Positions 43,026 through 52,103 of a DNA stretch of 64,000 bases are shown one piece after another (within the stretch, counting starts at the first letter, position 1; every line of letters starts with the position of its first letter). The notes below the pieces were generated by a model. The model ran no database searches, was not told where the DNA came from, and saw only the letters and a list, made by a program, of their open reading frames with translations. Both the position numbers and the translations under genes were made by a program. This stretch comes from Leptothrix sp. (in: b-proteobacteria) (GTDB lineage Bacteria; Pseudomonadota; Gammaproteobacteria; Burkholderiales; Burkholderiaceae_C), in NCBI GenBank assembly GCA_013822265.1, contig PNKD01000001.1, positions 53,725-117,724 of the forward strand. Direction: 5' to 3'.

Positions 43026-45020
43026 ATGAACGGCGTTCTCGACTTCCGCCTGCCCGCCCGGGCTGCGCTGCTGTGGCTGCTGTGGACGCCCGCCGTGGGC
43101 GCGGCGGAGTCGCGCGTGGAGGCCATCGAACGCCAGCTGCGCGGCCAGCCGCAGGCGGCGCTGCAGGCGCTGGCACCGGTGCTGGCCGAGGCCCGCGGCG
43201 AAGACCGCGTGCACGCGCTGATGCTGCGCGGTGCGCTGCAGGCGCGCCTGCCCGACGAGGCCGGTGCCGAAGCCAGTGCCGACGAACTCGAAACCCTGGC
43301 CGCCAGCACGCCGCTGGCGGGGCCCGCCGCCGGATTCGTGCGCGCCGGCGTCTGGGCCCGCCGCACGCCACTGGGGCGCGCCGACCGCGCGCTCGTCGCC
43401 GCGATGGCCGCCCTGCCCGCCGAGACCGCCGACGGCGTCAGCCTGCGCTACGTTGCCGCGTTAGCTGCGGTGCGCCAGGCCGCGGGCAAGATCGACGAGG
43501 CGGTGGCGCTGTACCAGCAGGCCGTCAACCTGGCCGACCGCGGCGGCCCGCCCTGGCGCCGCGCCGAGTTGCGTTCGTCGCTGGCGTACGGCCTGTTCCT
43601 GGCCCGGCAGAGCGAGCGTGCGCTGGCCGTCAACGCCGAAGCCTTGCAGCTGGCCAGCGCGGCCGGCGATCTCGACGCCCAGGTCACCGCCACCAACGCC
43701 GAAGCCATCTTCGCCAGTGCCCAGGGCCGCGAGGCCGACGAGCTGCAAGCGTCGGAGCGGGCACTCGATCTGGCCCGGCGCTCGGGCTCGCAGCGACTGA
43801 TCGGCCTGACGACGGCCAACCTCGCCGACTTCTACCTCAAGCGCAACGAGTACGCGACGGCGCTCGACCTCTCGCGGCAGGCGCTGGCGCTGGCGCTCGA
43901 GATGTCCGACCTGACCGGCCTGTCGCTGGCCCGATTCAACTCCGGCCTGGCGCTCATCGGCCTGGGCCGCGTGGACGAAGGTTCGGCCCTGGTCCGCCAG
44001 GCCTTGCTGCTGGAAGAGCGCGCCGGCAGCCTGCCTATGCTGGCCAGCATGCAGGGCGAGTACGGCCATGCGCTGGAGCGGGCGGGCCGCCGCGCCGCAG
44101 CCTGGGCCGCTCATGGCGAGCACCGCCGCCTGTCCGACGACCTCTTCCAGCGCCAGCATCAGGAGGCCGTGCTCGAGCTGCAGGAGAGCCAGGCCGCCGA
44201 ACGCCGGCAGCGCGAACTGGCGGCGCTGGAGGTCGAGAACGGCCTCAAGGAAGCGCAACTGCTGGGCCGCGACCTGCAGCAGCGGCTGTGGGCGCTGGGC
44301 CTGCTGGCCGGCGTGCTGCTGCTGGCCGTGGCCGCGTTGCTGTTGCGCCGCATGCGCCAGAGCAGCGCGCGGCTGCGCAGCACGAATGCCGAACTGCAGG
44401 CCGCCGGCGAACGTGACCCGCTCACCGGCCTGGCCAACCGCCGCCACTTCCAGGCCGTGATGCAGCAGACGTCTGCCACGGCCTTCGAGGGCTCGCTGCT
44501 GCTCATCGACCTGGACCACTTCAAGCGCATCAACGACAGCCACGGCCATGCCGCCGGCGACGCCGTGCTGGTGGCGACGGCGCAGCGCCTGCGCGCTGCG
44601 CTGCGCGAGCAGGATCTCACCGTGCGCTGGGGCGGTGAGGAGTTTCTCGTCGTCGTGCACAACCTGCCGCCCGAGCAGGTCGAGGCCCTCGCCGAGCGCC
44701 TGCTGGCCGTCGTCGGCGGCGCGCCCGTGGTGCACGAGCGCAGCGCCGTGCCCGTGACCGCGTCGATCGGCTTTGCCACCTTTCCGCTGCTGCCCGCGCG
44801 CGAACCCCTGTCGTGGGAGCGCGCGGTCGACGTCGTCGACACGGCGCTCTACCTGGCCAAGGCCCACGGCCGCAACCGTGCCTACGGCGTGAGGGCCCTG
44901 GACACCGCGACAGGCACTGCCGGCGCGGCGCCGGCCACCGGCCTCGAGAGCGCCTGGCGCGATGGCCTGGCCGAACTGGCGCAGCTCAAGGGCCCGCAGC
45001 CCGTGCAAGCCTCGCCATGA
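43026..45020 (+). CDS. TPR-containing diguanylate cyclase (GGDEF), copy 1
   Basis: A 664-residue sensor that should make c-di-GMP. It has a signal or first helix (about 10-26), a periplasmic region of TPR-like helices to about 400, one membrane helix (LLAGVLLLAVAALLL, near 430) and a C-terminal GGDEF domain. The active site is GGEEF at 536-540; the inhibitory site RxxD is REQD five residues before WGG..., so product feedback is likely. DLDHFKRINDSHGHAAGD carries the metal and guanine contacts. The next gene, a paralogue, overlaps it by ATGA. The divergent neighbour is the adhC remnant. Confidence 0.92.
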   Translation: MNGVLDFRLPARAALLWLLWTPAVGAAESRVEAIERQLRGQPQAALQALAPVLAEARGEDRVHALMLRGALQARLPDEAGAEASADELETLAASTPLAGPAAGFVRAGVWARRTPLGRADRALVAAMAALPAETADGVSLRYVAALAAVRQAAGKIDEAVALYQQAVNLADRGGPPWRRAELRSSLAYGLFLARQSERALAVNAEALQLASAAGDLDAQVTATNAEAIFASAQGREADELQASERALDLARRSGSQRLIGLTTANLADFYLKRNEYATALDLSRQALALALEMSDLTGLSLARFNSGLALIGLGRVDEGSALVRQALLLEERAGSLPMLASMQGEYGHALERAGRRAAAWAAHGEHRRLSDDLFQRQHQEAVLELQESQAAERRQRELAALEVENGLKEAQLLGRDLQQRLWALGLLAGVLLLAVAALLLRRMRQSSARLRSTNAELQAAGERDPLTGLANRRHFQAVMQQTSATAFEGSLLLIDLDHFKRINDSHGHAAGDAVLVATAQRLRAALREQDLTVRWGGEEFLVVVHNLPPEQVEALAERLLAVVGGAPVVHERSAVPVTASIGFATFPLLPAREPLSWERAVDVVDTALYLAKAHGRNRAYGVRALDTATGTAGAAPATGLESAWRDGLAELAQLKGPQPVQASP

Positions 45021-46948
45021 CGGCACGGACGCCGGGCCCGGGCCGCCGGTCGTTGCAGCTGCTGCGGCGCGCCGTGCTGGCCGGCGCGCTCTGCGCCGGC
45101 GCCGCCACCGCGCTGGCACAAGGCCTGGGCGCGGCAGCGGGCATGGCGCCGCCACAGGCCGCCAGCGCGGCGCCGGCCCCCGGCCTGCCCACCGCCAAGG
45201 CCGCGTTGGCGCGCGCCCGCGGGGCCGACCTGCGCGGCGACACCACCGCAGCGCTGGCCGCCGCCCGCGCCGCGCTGGAGATCTTTGTCACGGCCTGCCC
45301 CGGTGACCCCCGCTGCGACTGGCGAGAACAATGGGAGACCCACCTTCTGCTGGCGCGCCACGACCTGCGCAGCGGGATGGGCAGCACGGCACTGCCGCAC
45401 GCCAATGCGGCGGTCGAACTGGCGCGTGGGGTGGGCGATGCCCCGCGCCAGGCGCTGGCGCTGGCGCTCAGCGCCGACATCAACGGCCAGCAGGGCGATG
45501 TCGCCGAAGAGCGCCGGCTGCTGGCCCAGGCGCTGCGCATGGCGCGCCTGGACGGCGCGCTCGGGTTGCGCGCCCAGGTCGGCCTCCACGAGAGCAATGT
45601 CCTGCGCCGCCGCGGCAACCTCGCCGGCGCGCAGCGCAGCGCCCGCGAAGGCCTGCACATGGCGCGTGAAGCCGGGCTGCGCCGGTTCGAGGTGCTGCAC
45701 CTGGTGAACCTGTCCGACGCGCTCGTGGCCGACGGTCAACCGCGAGCCGCGCTGCAGGCCGCCGAGCAAGGCCTGCCGCTGGCGCGCCAGATCGGCGACG
45801 CACGCGGCGGGCGCGCGCTCGCCCACAACGCCGCGCTGGCGCGCATCGCCCTGCGCCAGATGCCACAGGCGATGCAGATGCTGGAAGGCCTGCTGGCGTC
45901 CTACCGCGGCAGCGGTGCCCGCGCCGACGAGGCCATCGCGCTGCGTGAGTTCGCCGAGGCCTTCGCGGCCGCCGGCAACCTGCCCGAGGCGCTGCGCCTG
46001 CACCACCGCGAACGCGAGCTGGCGGCGCAGATGATGGCCGCCGACCGCGATGCCGCGCTGGCCGATCTGCGCCGGCGCTTCGACCAGGAAGCGCAGCAAC
46101 GCCGGCTCGAGCGGCTTGCCGGCGAGAGCCGCCTGATGAGCGCGCGGCTCGACAACCGCCAGGCGATGCAGCAGGTATGGGCCGCCGGCGGCGTGGCGCT
46201 GCTGCTGGTTGCCGCGCTGCTGGCGCTGATGGTGCGCCGCGTGCGGGAACTGAACCGCCAGCTCCGGCACAACCAGGCCTTTCTGCGCGCCCAAAGCCAC
46301 CGCGACCCGCTCACCGGGCTGCTGAACCGTCGCGGCCTGCACGAGACCACCGCCGCGCGCGGCCTCGATCTGCGCTTCGAGGGTGCGCTGCTGCTGGTCG
46401 ACATCGACCACTTCAAGCGCATCAACGACGGCCACGGCCATGCCGCGGGCGACGTCGCGCTGGTCGAGGTGGCGCGGCGCCTGATCGGGGTCGTGCGCGA
46501 TGAAGACCTGCTGGTGCGCTGGGGCGGCGAGGAGTTCCTCATCTGCGTGGGCGGCGTCGACGCCGCGCATGCCCGCAACCTGGCGCAGCGCGTGCTGCTG
46601 ACCGTGGGCGGCGCGCCGGTGGCCGTTCCGGGTGCCGGGGCAGCCAGGCTGCGAGTCACCGTGTCAGTGGGTTACGCCCACTTCCCGCTGCCGCCGGCGC
46701 ACCTGCCGCTGGCGCCGGAGCGCGCCATCAACCTGGCCGACATGGCCCTGTACACGGCCAAGAACCGCGGCCGCAACTGCGCGGTGGGCCTGACCCAGGC
46801 CCTGGCCACCGATGCCGAAGGCCTGCGTGCGTTGGAGGCCGACTTCGACCAGGCCCGCCTCGACGGCCGCGTGTTGCTCGAGCAGCTGGCCGGCCCGCCG
46901 CTGCCGTCTTCGCAGGCCGCGGCCGCGCAGCCCTTGCAGCCTGCCTGA
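45017..46948 (+). CDS. TPR-containing diguanylate cyclase (GGDEF), copy 2
   Basis: A 643-residue paralogue of the preceding protein with the same order: signal region (to about 35), TPR-like helices with repeats such as RRGNLAGAQRSAREGLHMA, a membrane helix near 400 (VALLLVAALLALMVRR) and a GGDEF domain. The active site is GGEEF at 503-507, and RDED forms the RxxD inhibitory site. A short C-terminal tail is alanine-rich. The ATG overlaps the stop of copy 1 (ATGA), so translation is coupled and both are made together. Different periplasmic TPR regions could sense different ligands while sharing one output. Confidence 0.92.
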   Translation: MTARTPGPGRRSLQLLRRAVLAGALCAGAATALAQGLGAAAGMAPPQAASAAPAPGLPTAKAALARARGADLRGDTTAALAAARAALEIFVTACPGDPRCDWREQWETHLLLARHDLRSGMGSTALPHANAAVELARGVGDAPRQALALALSADINGQQGDVAEERRLLAQALRMARLDGALGLRAQVGLHESNVLRRRGNLAGAQRSAREGLHMAREAGLRRFEVLHLVNLSDALVADGQPRAALQAAEQGLPLARQIGDARGGRALAHNAALARIALRQMPQAMQMLEGLLASYRGSGARADEAIALREFAEAFAAAGNLPEALRLHHRERELAAQMMAADRDAALADLRRRFDQEAQQRRLERLAGESRLMSARLDNRQAMQQVWAAGGVALLLVAALLALMVRRVRELNRQLRHNQAFLRAQSHRDPLTGLLNRRGLHETTAARGLDLRFEGALLLVDIDHFKRINDGHGHAAGDVALVEVARRLIGVVRDEDLLVRWGGEEFLICVGGVDAAHARNLAQRVLLTVGGAPVAVPGAGAARLRVTVSVGYAHFPLPPAHLPLAPERAINLADMALYTAKNRGRNCAVGLTQALATDAEGLRALEADFDQARLDGRVLLEQLAGPPLPSSQAAAAQPLQPA

Positions 46949-47049
46949 GTGGCGACGGGCCGGCCCCGGCGGGCTGCGCGAAGGTGAAGAAAGGCAAATC
47001 ACGGCCTGTCGCCAGCCGGCTTGCATGGCGCCCGCGACAATCGCGACCC

Positions 47050-49365
47050 ATGATCAGAGCCCCCTGCCTGCGCCGCGTGCTGGCGCCCAGCCTGGCGCTG
47101 GCCGCTGCCGCCGCCGCCGCCCAGACCACGCCCCCCGTGGCGCCCGCTGCCGCGGCCTCGGCACCGACCCCGACGCCGGCCACGACACAGCGCATCGAGA
47201 TCACCGGCGGCCGTGAGAGCGACACCGCGCAGCGCCGCAACGCGACCGCAGCCAAGATCGTCATCGGCCGTGAAGAGATCGACAAGTTCGGCGACGCCAC
47301 CGTGGGCGAGGTGCTGCGCCGCCTGCCCGGCGTCACCACGCCCGGCGCTCCCGGCCGCGGCGGCCCGCCGCGCATGCGCGGGCTGGGTGGCGGCTTCACG
47401 CAGCTGCTGATCGACGGCCAGCCCGTGCCGCGCGGCTTCAGCCTCGAGAGCCTGACGCCGGAGCAGGTCGAGCGCATCGAGATCCTGCGCGCGCCCACCG
47501 CCGAAACCGGCGCACGCGCCATCGCCGGCACCATCAACATCATCACGCGCGAGGGCTTCCGGCGGCGGCTCAACGACCTGCGCCTGGGTTTCGGCGTCGA
47601 GAACGGCCAGCTCAGCCGCGCTGTCAACTGGACCCACAGCGACAGCGCCGGCGCGCTGACCTACAACGTCTCGGGCTCGCTCTTCGACCCGCACCGCGAA
47701 AGCAGCAACACCACGCGCACCACCGTCGCCGACGCCGCCACCGGCACGCTGCTGGAGGACCGCACGGCCACCAGCACCAGCCGCGACAAGCGCCTCGGCG
47801 CCAACCTCACCAGCCGGCTGCAGTGGCGGCTGGGCGGTGAAGGCGCCGGCAGCGGCGACATGCTGGCGCTGACGCCGTCGATCTTCCACACCGAGGCGCG
47901 CAGCGACAGCCCCTTCCGCCTCGACCAGACGCTGCGCCGCCCGACCACGCCGGGCCTGTACGACTTCGGCAACGGCCGCAACGAGAGCGCGTTCACCAAC
48001 GCGCGCCTGGCCGGCCAGTGGCGCCAGCGCCTGGGCGGCGTGCGCGCCGAGCTCAACGGCGGCGGCGGCGCCTGGCGCTCGCGCAGCGACTCGCTGCGCA
48101 CCGAGTTCAGCAACGCCAGCGCGCAGCCGCTGCGCACGCTGGAAGACCACAGCCGCTCGCGCCAGGACTCGCTCGACCTCAAGCTCAAGCTCACCGGCCT
48201 GGCCGGCGGCGGCGAGCAGGGCGGCGAGCACAGCCTGGTGGCCGGCGCCGAGATCGACGCGCAGCGCCGCAGCGAGACGAGCAGCTCGCTGCAGAACGGC
48301 ACGACCTTGCTGGCCGACTTCGGCGAGAACCTGAAAGCCAGCTCGGTGCGCCTGGCAGCCTACGCGCAGGACGAGTGGCAGCTGAACCCGAACTGGTCGG
48401 CGCAGGCGGGCCTGCGCTGGGAAGGCATCACCACGCGCGGCGACGCGGCGCAGGCCGGCGAGCCGCGCCCCAGCAACCGCAGCAGCGTCTGGACGCCGCT
48501 GATGCACGCCGTCTGGAAGCCCGACCCCAAGGGGCGCGACCAGGTGCGCCTGAGCCTGACGCGGAGCTACCGCAGCCCCGACCTGGGCAACCTGATCGCG
48601 CGGCCCAGCTTCAGCCGCGACTACAACCCGCGGCTGGGCTCCAACATCAAGGCCGCGCCCGACAGCGCCGGCAACGCCCGGCTCGCGCCCGAGCTGGCCA
48701 CCGGCATCGACATCGCGATCGAGCGCTACCTCGACGCCGGCGGCGTGCTCAGCGCCAATGTCTTTCGTCGCAACATCACCGACCTGATGCGCGGCGTGCC
48801 GCAACTCGAGACGGTGAGCTGGAGCCCGTTTCCGCGCTACGTGCGGCGCATGCAGAACATCGGCGATGCCACCACCTCGGGCCTCGAGCTCGAGGCCAAG
48901 TTCAGGCTCGACCAGCTCGTCAGCGGCGCCAGCGCGGTGGAACTGCGCGGCAACCTGTCGCTCTACCGCAGCCGTGTCAAGAGCGTGCCGGGGCCCGACA
49001 ACCGCCTCGACCAGCAGGCCAAGGCCAGTGCCAACCTGGGTGCCGACTACCGGATGCGCGGCAGGCCGCTGACACTGGGCGGCAACATCAACTGGGTGCC
49101 CGGCACGACAACACGAATCGATGCCGACCAGACCAGCACCACCAGCACCAAGGCGGTGTGGGACGCCTACGCGCTGTGGGCCTTCACGCCCAACGTCGGC
49201 CTGCGGCTGCTGGGCAACAACCTCGTGGCGCGCGACTACGCCACCACCACCGTCAACGACAGCGTGGTGGCCGGCGCCGGCGGCAACCTGATCGAACGCA
49301 GCACCCTGCGCAGCGGCGGGCCCAGCTTCGTCAACATGCAGCTGCGGCTGGAGCTCAAGCTTTAG
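47050..49365 (+). CDS. TonB-dependent outer-membrane receptor
   Basis: A 771-residue outer-membrane receptor. I start at the ATG at 47050, which opens a signal peptide (MIRAPCLRRVLAPSLALAAA to AQ); the frame is open 22 codons further up without a signal. A proline/alanine linker and QRIEITGGRESD (TonB box region) lead to the plug (VGEVLRRLPGVTTPG, RIEILRAPTAETGARAIAGTINI), then the beta-barrel ending in the expected aromatic/hydrophobic strand, FVNMQLRLELKL. The family imports siderophores, cobalamin, sugars or metals; no substrate gene is adjacent. It is followed 112 bases later by the Bug-type receptor. Confidence 0.93.
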   Translation: MIRAPCLRRVLAPSLALAAAAAAAQTTPPVAPAAAASAPTPTPATTQRIEITGGRESDTAQRRNATAAKIVIGREEIDKFGDATVGEVLRRLPGVTTPGAPGRGGPPRMRGLGGGFTQLLIDGQPVPRGFSLESLTPEQVERIEILRAPTAETGARAIAGTINIITREGFRRRLNDLRLGFGVENGQLSRAVNWTHSDSAGALTYNVSGSLFDPHRESSNTTRTTVADAATGTLLEDRTATSTSRDKRLGANLTSRLQWRLGGEGAGSGDMLALTPSIFHTEARSDSPFRLDQTLRRPTTPGLYDFGNGRNESAFTNARLAGQWRQRLGGVRAELNGGGGAWRSRSDSLRTEFSNASAQPLRTLEDHSRSRQDSLDLKLKLTGLAGGGEQGGEHSLVAGAEIDAQRRSETSSSLQNGTTLLADFGENLKASSVRLAAYAQDEWQLNPNWSAQAGLRWEGITTRGDAAQAGEPRPSNRSSVWTPLMHAVWKPDPKGRDQVRLSLTRSYRSPDLGNLIARPSFSRDYNPRLGSNIKAAPDSAGNARLAPELATGIDIAIERYLDAGGVLSANVFRRNITDLMRGVPQLETVSWSPFPRYVRRMQNIGDATTSGLELEAKFRLDQLVSGASAVELRGNLSLYRSRVKSVPGPDNRLDQQAKASANLGADYRMRGRPLTLGGNINWVPGTTTRIDADQTSTTSTKAVWDAYALWAFTPNVGLRLLGNNLVARDYATTTVNDSVVAGAGGNLIERSTLRSGGPSFVNMQLRLELKL

Positions 49366-49404
49366 GCCCGCGCGCTGACCTGGGTCAAGGCCCCGGCCGC
49401 GCTA

Positions 49405-49457
49405 GGGAAGCCCCCGGCGCGCGGCCGGGCAGGGCGGCGGCACACTCCGGGCTTCCC
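49405..49457. repeat. inverted repeat between the TonB receptor and Bug genes
   Basis: GGGAAGCCC (49405-49413) is mirrored by GGGCTTCCC (49449-49457) with a GC-rich 35-base spacer. The stem would lie just upstream of the Bug-type gene and just downstream of the receptor gene, so it could be a terminator or leader hairpin. There is no T run after it. The sequence CTGACCTGGGTCAA at 49375-49388 just before it resembles an FNR/Dnr half-palindrome but its left arm is imperfect. Confidence 0.4.
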
Positions 49458-49477
49458 CAAGCCACCGGACCTGCCCC

Positions 49478-50488
49478 ATGACCACCCGCCGCCACCTGCT
49501 CGCCGCCGCCACGCTGCCGCTGCTGCCGTTGCTGCCATTGGCCGCCCGCGCCGATGCCAGCTGGCCCACCAAGCCGGTGCGCATCGTCGTGCCCTTCGCT
49601 GCCGGCGGCACCACCGACATCCTGGCCCGTGCGCTGGCGCCCGAGCTGCAGCGCGCGTTTTCGGCTTCGGGCCAGTCCTTCATCGTCGACAACAAGCCCG
49701 GCGCCGGCGGCAACAACGGTGCGGCCGAGGTCGCCAAGGCCGCCGGCGACGGCCATACGCTGCTCATGGGCACGGTGGGCACGCACGCCATCAATCCCTC
49801 GCTCTATCCCAAGATGCCCTACGACCACGTGAAGGACTTCGCGCCCGTCACGCTGGTGGCCGGCGTGCCCAACGTGCTGGTGCTCAACCCGGCTTCGGCG
49901 CAGAAGTACGGCATCAAGACCGTGGTCGACGTGATCCGCGCCGCGCGCTCGAATCCGGGCAAGCTCAACGTCGCCAGCTCGGGCAACGGCACCAGCATCC
50001 ACCTCGCGGCCGAGCTGTTCAAGAGCATGACCGGCACCTACATGCTGCACCTGCCCTATCGCGGCTCGGGGCCGGCGCTGATCGACCTCATGGCCGGCAA
50101 CGTCGACCTGATGTTCGACAACCTGCCCAGCGCCATGCCGCACATCAAGAGCGGCCGGCTGCTGGCGCTGGCGGTCACCAGCGGCCAACGCTCGGGCGCG
50201 ATGCCCGAACTGCCGACCATCGCCGAGGCCGGCGGCTCGATGCTGCGCAACTACGAGGCCAGCTCGTGGTTCGGCCTGCTGGCGCCGGCGGGCACGCCGG
50301 CCGACGTGGTGCAGCGCCTGCAGCAGGAGACCGCCAAGGCCATGGCCACCCCGGCCATCAAGGACCGCCTGCTGGCCCAGGGCGCCAACCCCAGCGGCAT
50401 GCCGCCGGCCGACTTCGCGAAGTTCATCGCCGCCGAGACCAAGAAGTGGTCGCTGGTGGTCAGGGCCTCGGGCGCAAAGGTCGACTGA
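49478..50488 (+). CDS. Bug-family tripartite tricarboxylate receptor (TctC-like)
   Basis: A 336-residue periplasmic binding protein. The signal is [20 protein letters not shown] to ARA, with a twin-arginine flavour. The family phrases [38 protein letters not shown] and [20 protein letters not shown] are present. Bug proteins capture small carboxylates (citrate, aspartate, nicotinate and similar). They are hugely expanded in Burkholderiales and most, like this one, are orphans with no TctA/TctB membrane genes beside them. The TonB-dependent receptor precedes it in the same direction. Confidence 0.93.
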   Translation: MTTRRHLLAAATLPLLPLLPLAARADASWPTKPVRIVVPFAAGGTTDILARALAPELQRAFSASGQSFIVDNKPGAGGNNGAAEVAKAAGDGHTLLMGTVGTHAINPSLYPKMPYDHVKDFAPVTLVAGVPNVLVLNPASAQKYGIKTVVDVIRAARSNPGKLNVASSGNGTSIHLAAELFKSMTGTYMLHLPYRGSGPALIDLMAGNVDLMFDNLPSAMPHIKSGRLLALAVTSGQRSGAMPELPTIAEAGGSMLRNYEASSWFGLLAPAGTPADVVQRLQQETAKAMATPAIKDRLLAQGANPSGMPPADFAKFIAAETKKWSLVVRASGAKVD

Positions 50489-50539
50489 GCCGCCGTGCGG
50501 GTCCGCAAGGACCGGCACGCGCCGCAGGCCCGCGGCGCT

Positions 50540-52099
50540 TCAGGGCTGGTACGGTGTCCAGTCGCCGCGCGGCGAGCGCAGGTCGCTGCGCCGGCCCTGG
50601 CGCAGCAGCACGGTGCCGTCGTTCTCCGACACCCAATCGGTGCCGGGCAGCTCACGCACCAGCGCTTCGAGCTGCTCGCGGCCGCCGACGCTGCGGCCGC
50701 CGGGCATCAGCGCCGCCACCAGCGAGGCCAGCGCGAAGTAGCTGCTGGGCCGCTCGACACTGATCGGCGCCTGGCCCGGCGCGAGGCCGTCGAAACCGAT
50801 CAGCTTCACGGCCACCGGCACGTTGGTGACGGCCGGTGTGGGGATCTCGCGCAGGCCCGAGACCTGCACGGCGTCGCCGCGCACGGCGCCACCGTGCTCG
50901 GGCACCAGCATCAGCAGCGTCGGCCGGCCGCTGGCCTCGACCAGTGCGATGAACTGGTCGAGTTCGGCAAACAGCTTCAGCAGGCGCGGCTTGTAGGTCT
51001 CCTGGCTGCGCTGCGAGGCCAGCCCGGGCACGCGGTTGCCGTCGTGCAGCGTCACGCTGTTGTACATCAGCGCCAGCGGCGCCGGGTCGGCGCTGTGCTT
51101 GCGCCACCAGCGCGCCAGCGTCTCGCCGTCGGCGTGGATGGGCGTGCCGTCGAACGCGCGCATCGCCACCGGCGCGCCGCTGTCCTCGGCCGGCGCCGCG
51201 GCCACGCCGCCATGATCGCGCAGCTGCTGCGCGAAGCCGTCGAAGCGGCCGTCGTGGTTCATCAGCAGCGCCGGCCGGTAACCGGCCCGGGCCAGGCTGT
51301 CGAAGAGGTAGCAGCCCGCCGGCGCGGCCGAGTACAGCGCCGCCTGCGGCGTCTGGCCGCAGTTGGCGCGCAGCAGCCGCAGCAGCGCCGGGCCGCTGTA
51401 CGACGCGGCGGTGTTGAACTGCCGAAAGACGATGTCGAAACGCCGCAGCAGCGGCGCGTCGCGCAGGCGCACCTCGTCGAGGTCGTCCCAGGACAGCGAG
51501 CACATGCTCAGCATCACGATGTCGAAACCCGGCGTGATGCCCGCGGGCAGCGTCACGGCCTTGTCGCTCTCGGTGGCATGGAAGGCACTCAGCCGCGCCT
51601 CGAGCTGGCCGGGCGCCATCGGGCCGCTGCCGGCCTCGCCATGCTCGAGCGGGTTCAGCGTCGCCGCCGTGCCGCCCGTGCGGGCCCAGAACCCGGGCGC
51701 CGGCAACAGCGGCACGGTCATGAGCCCCAGCACCGCCAGCGTCGTGAAGCGCAGCCGGCGCTGCAGCAGCACGTAGGCCAGCACCAGGCCGGCGAGGGCG
51801 GCCACCACCGGCCAGGCGATGAAACGCGCGGCCAGCTCGACGACGTAATCGGGGCTGAAGCTGGCCAGCGCGCCGAGCTGGCTCCACAGGCGCGAGACGG
51901 GCGGCAGGAAGGCGTCGTGGTACAGCAGCGCCAGCGCCACCGGCACCGCCAGCACGTGGCGCGCGAGGTGCCATCGCCGGCCCTTCAAGGGCCAGGCCAG
52001 CGCGGCAGCGAAGAGCAGGTTCTCGGCCCAGTGCAGGCCGATGAACTGGCCCCAGTACAGGCCCAGCTTGGCAAGGAAGTAAAGGCTCCAGGCGCTCAT
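50540..52099 (-). CDS. bcsG: cellulose phosphoethanolamine transferase BcsG
   Basis: A 519-residue inner-membrane enzyme that adds phosphoethanolamine to cellulose in bacteria with type II bcs loci. The N-terminal 150 residues contain several membrane helices, starting SAWSLYFLAKLGLYWGQFIG; the periplasmic domain is an alkaline-phosphatase fold. The nucleophile serine is expected in TAASYSGPALLRLLRANCGQ (Ser278 region of the E. coli protein), with metal ligands later in VPEHGGAVRGD. PSSYFALASLVA is a typical BcsG C-terminal phrase. The ATG at 52099 starts four bases after bcsA stops. It is the last gene of the minus-strand bcs operon. Confidence 0.93.
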   Translation of the reverse strand: MSAWSLYFLAKLGLYWGQFIGLHWAENLLFAAALAWPLKGRRWHLARHVLAVPVALALLYHDAFLPPVSRLWSQLGALASFSPDYVVELAARFIAWPVVAALAGLVLAYVLLQRRLRFTTLAVLGLMTVPLLPAPGFWARTGGTAATLNPLEHGEAGSGPMAPGQLEARLSAFHATESDKAVTLPAGITPGFDIVMLSMCSLSWDDLDEVRLRDAPLLRRFDIVFRQFNTAASYSGPALLRLLRANCGQTPQAALYSAAPAGCYLFDSLARAGYRPALLMNHDGRFDGFAQQLRDHGGVAAAPAEDSGAPVAMRAFDGTPIHADGETLARWWRKHSADPAPLALMYNSVTLHDGNRVPGLASQRSQETYKPRLLKLFAELDQFIALVEASGRPTLLMLVPEHGGAVRGDAVQVSGLREIPTPAVTNVPVAVKLIGFDGLAPGQAPISVERPSSYFALASLVAALMPGGRSVGGREQLEALVRELPGTDWVSENDGTVLLRQGRRSDLRSPRGDWTPYQP

Positions 52100-52103
52100 C
52101 GTG

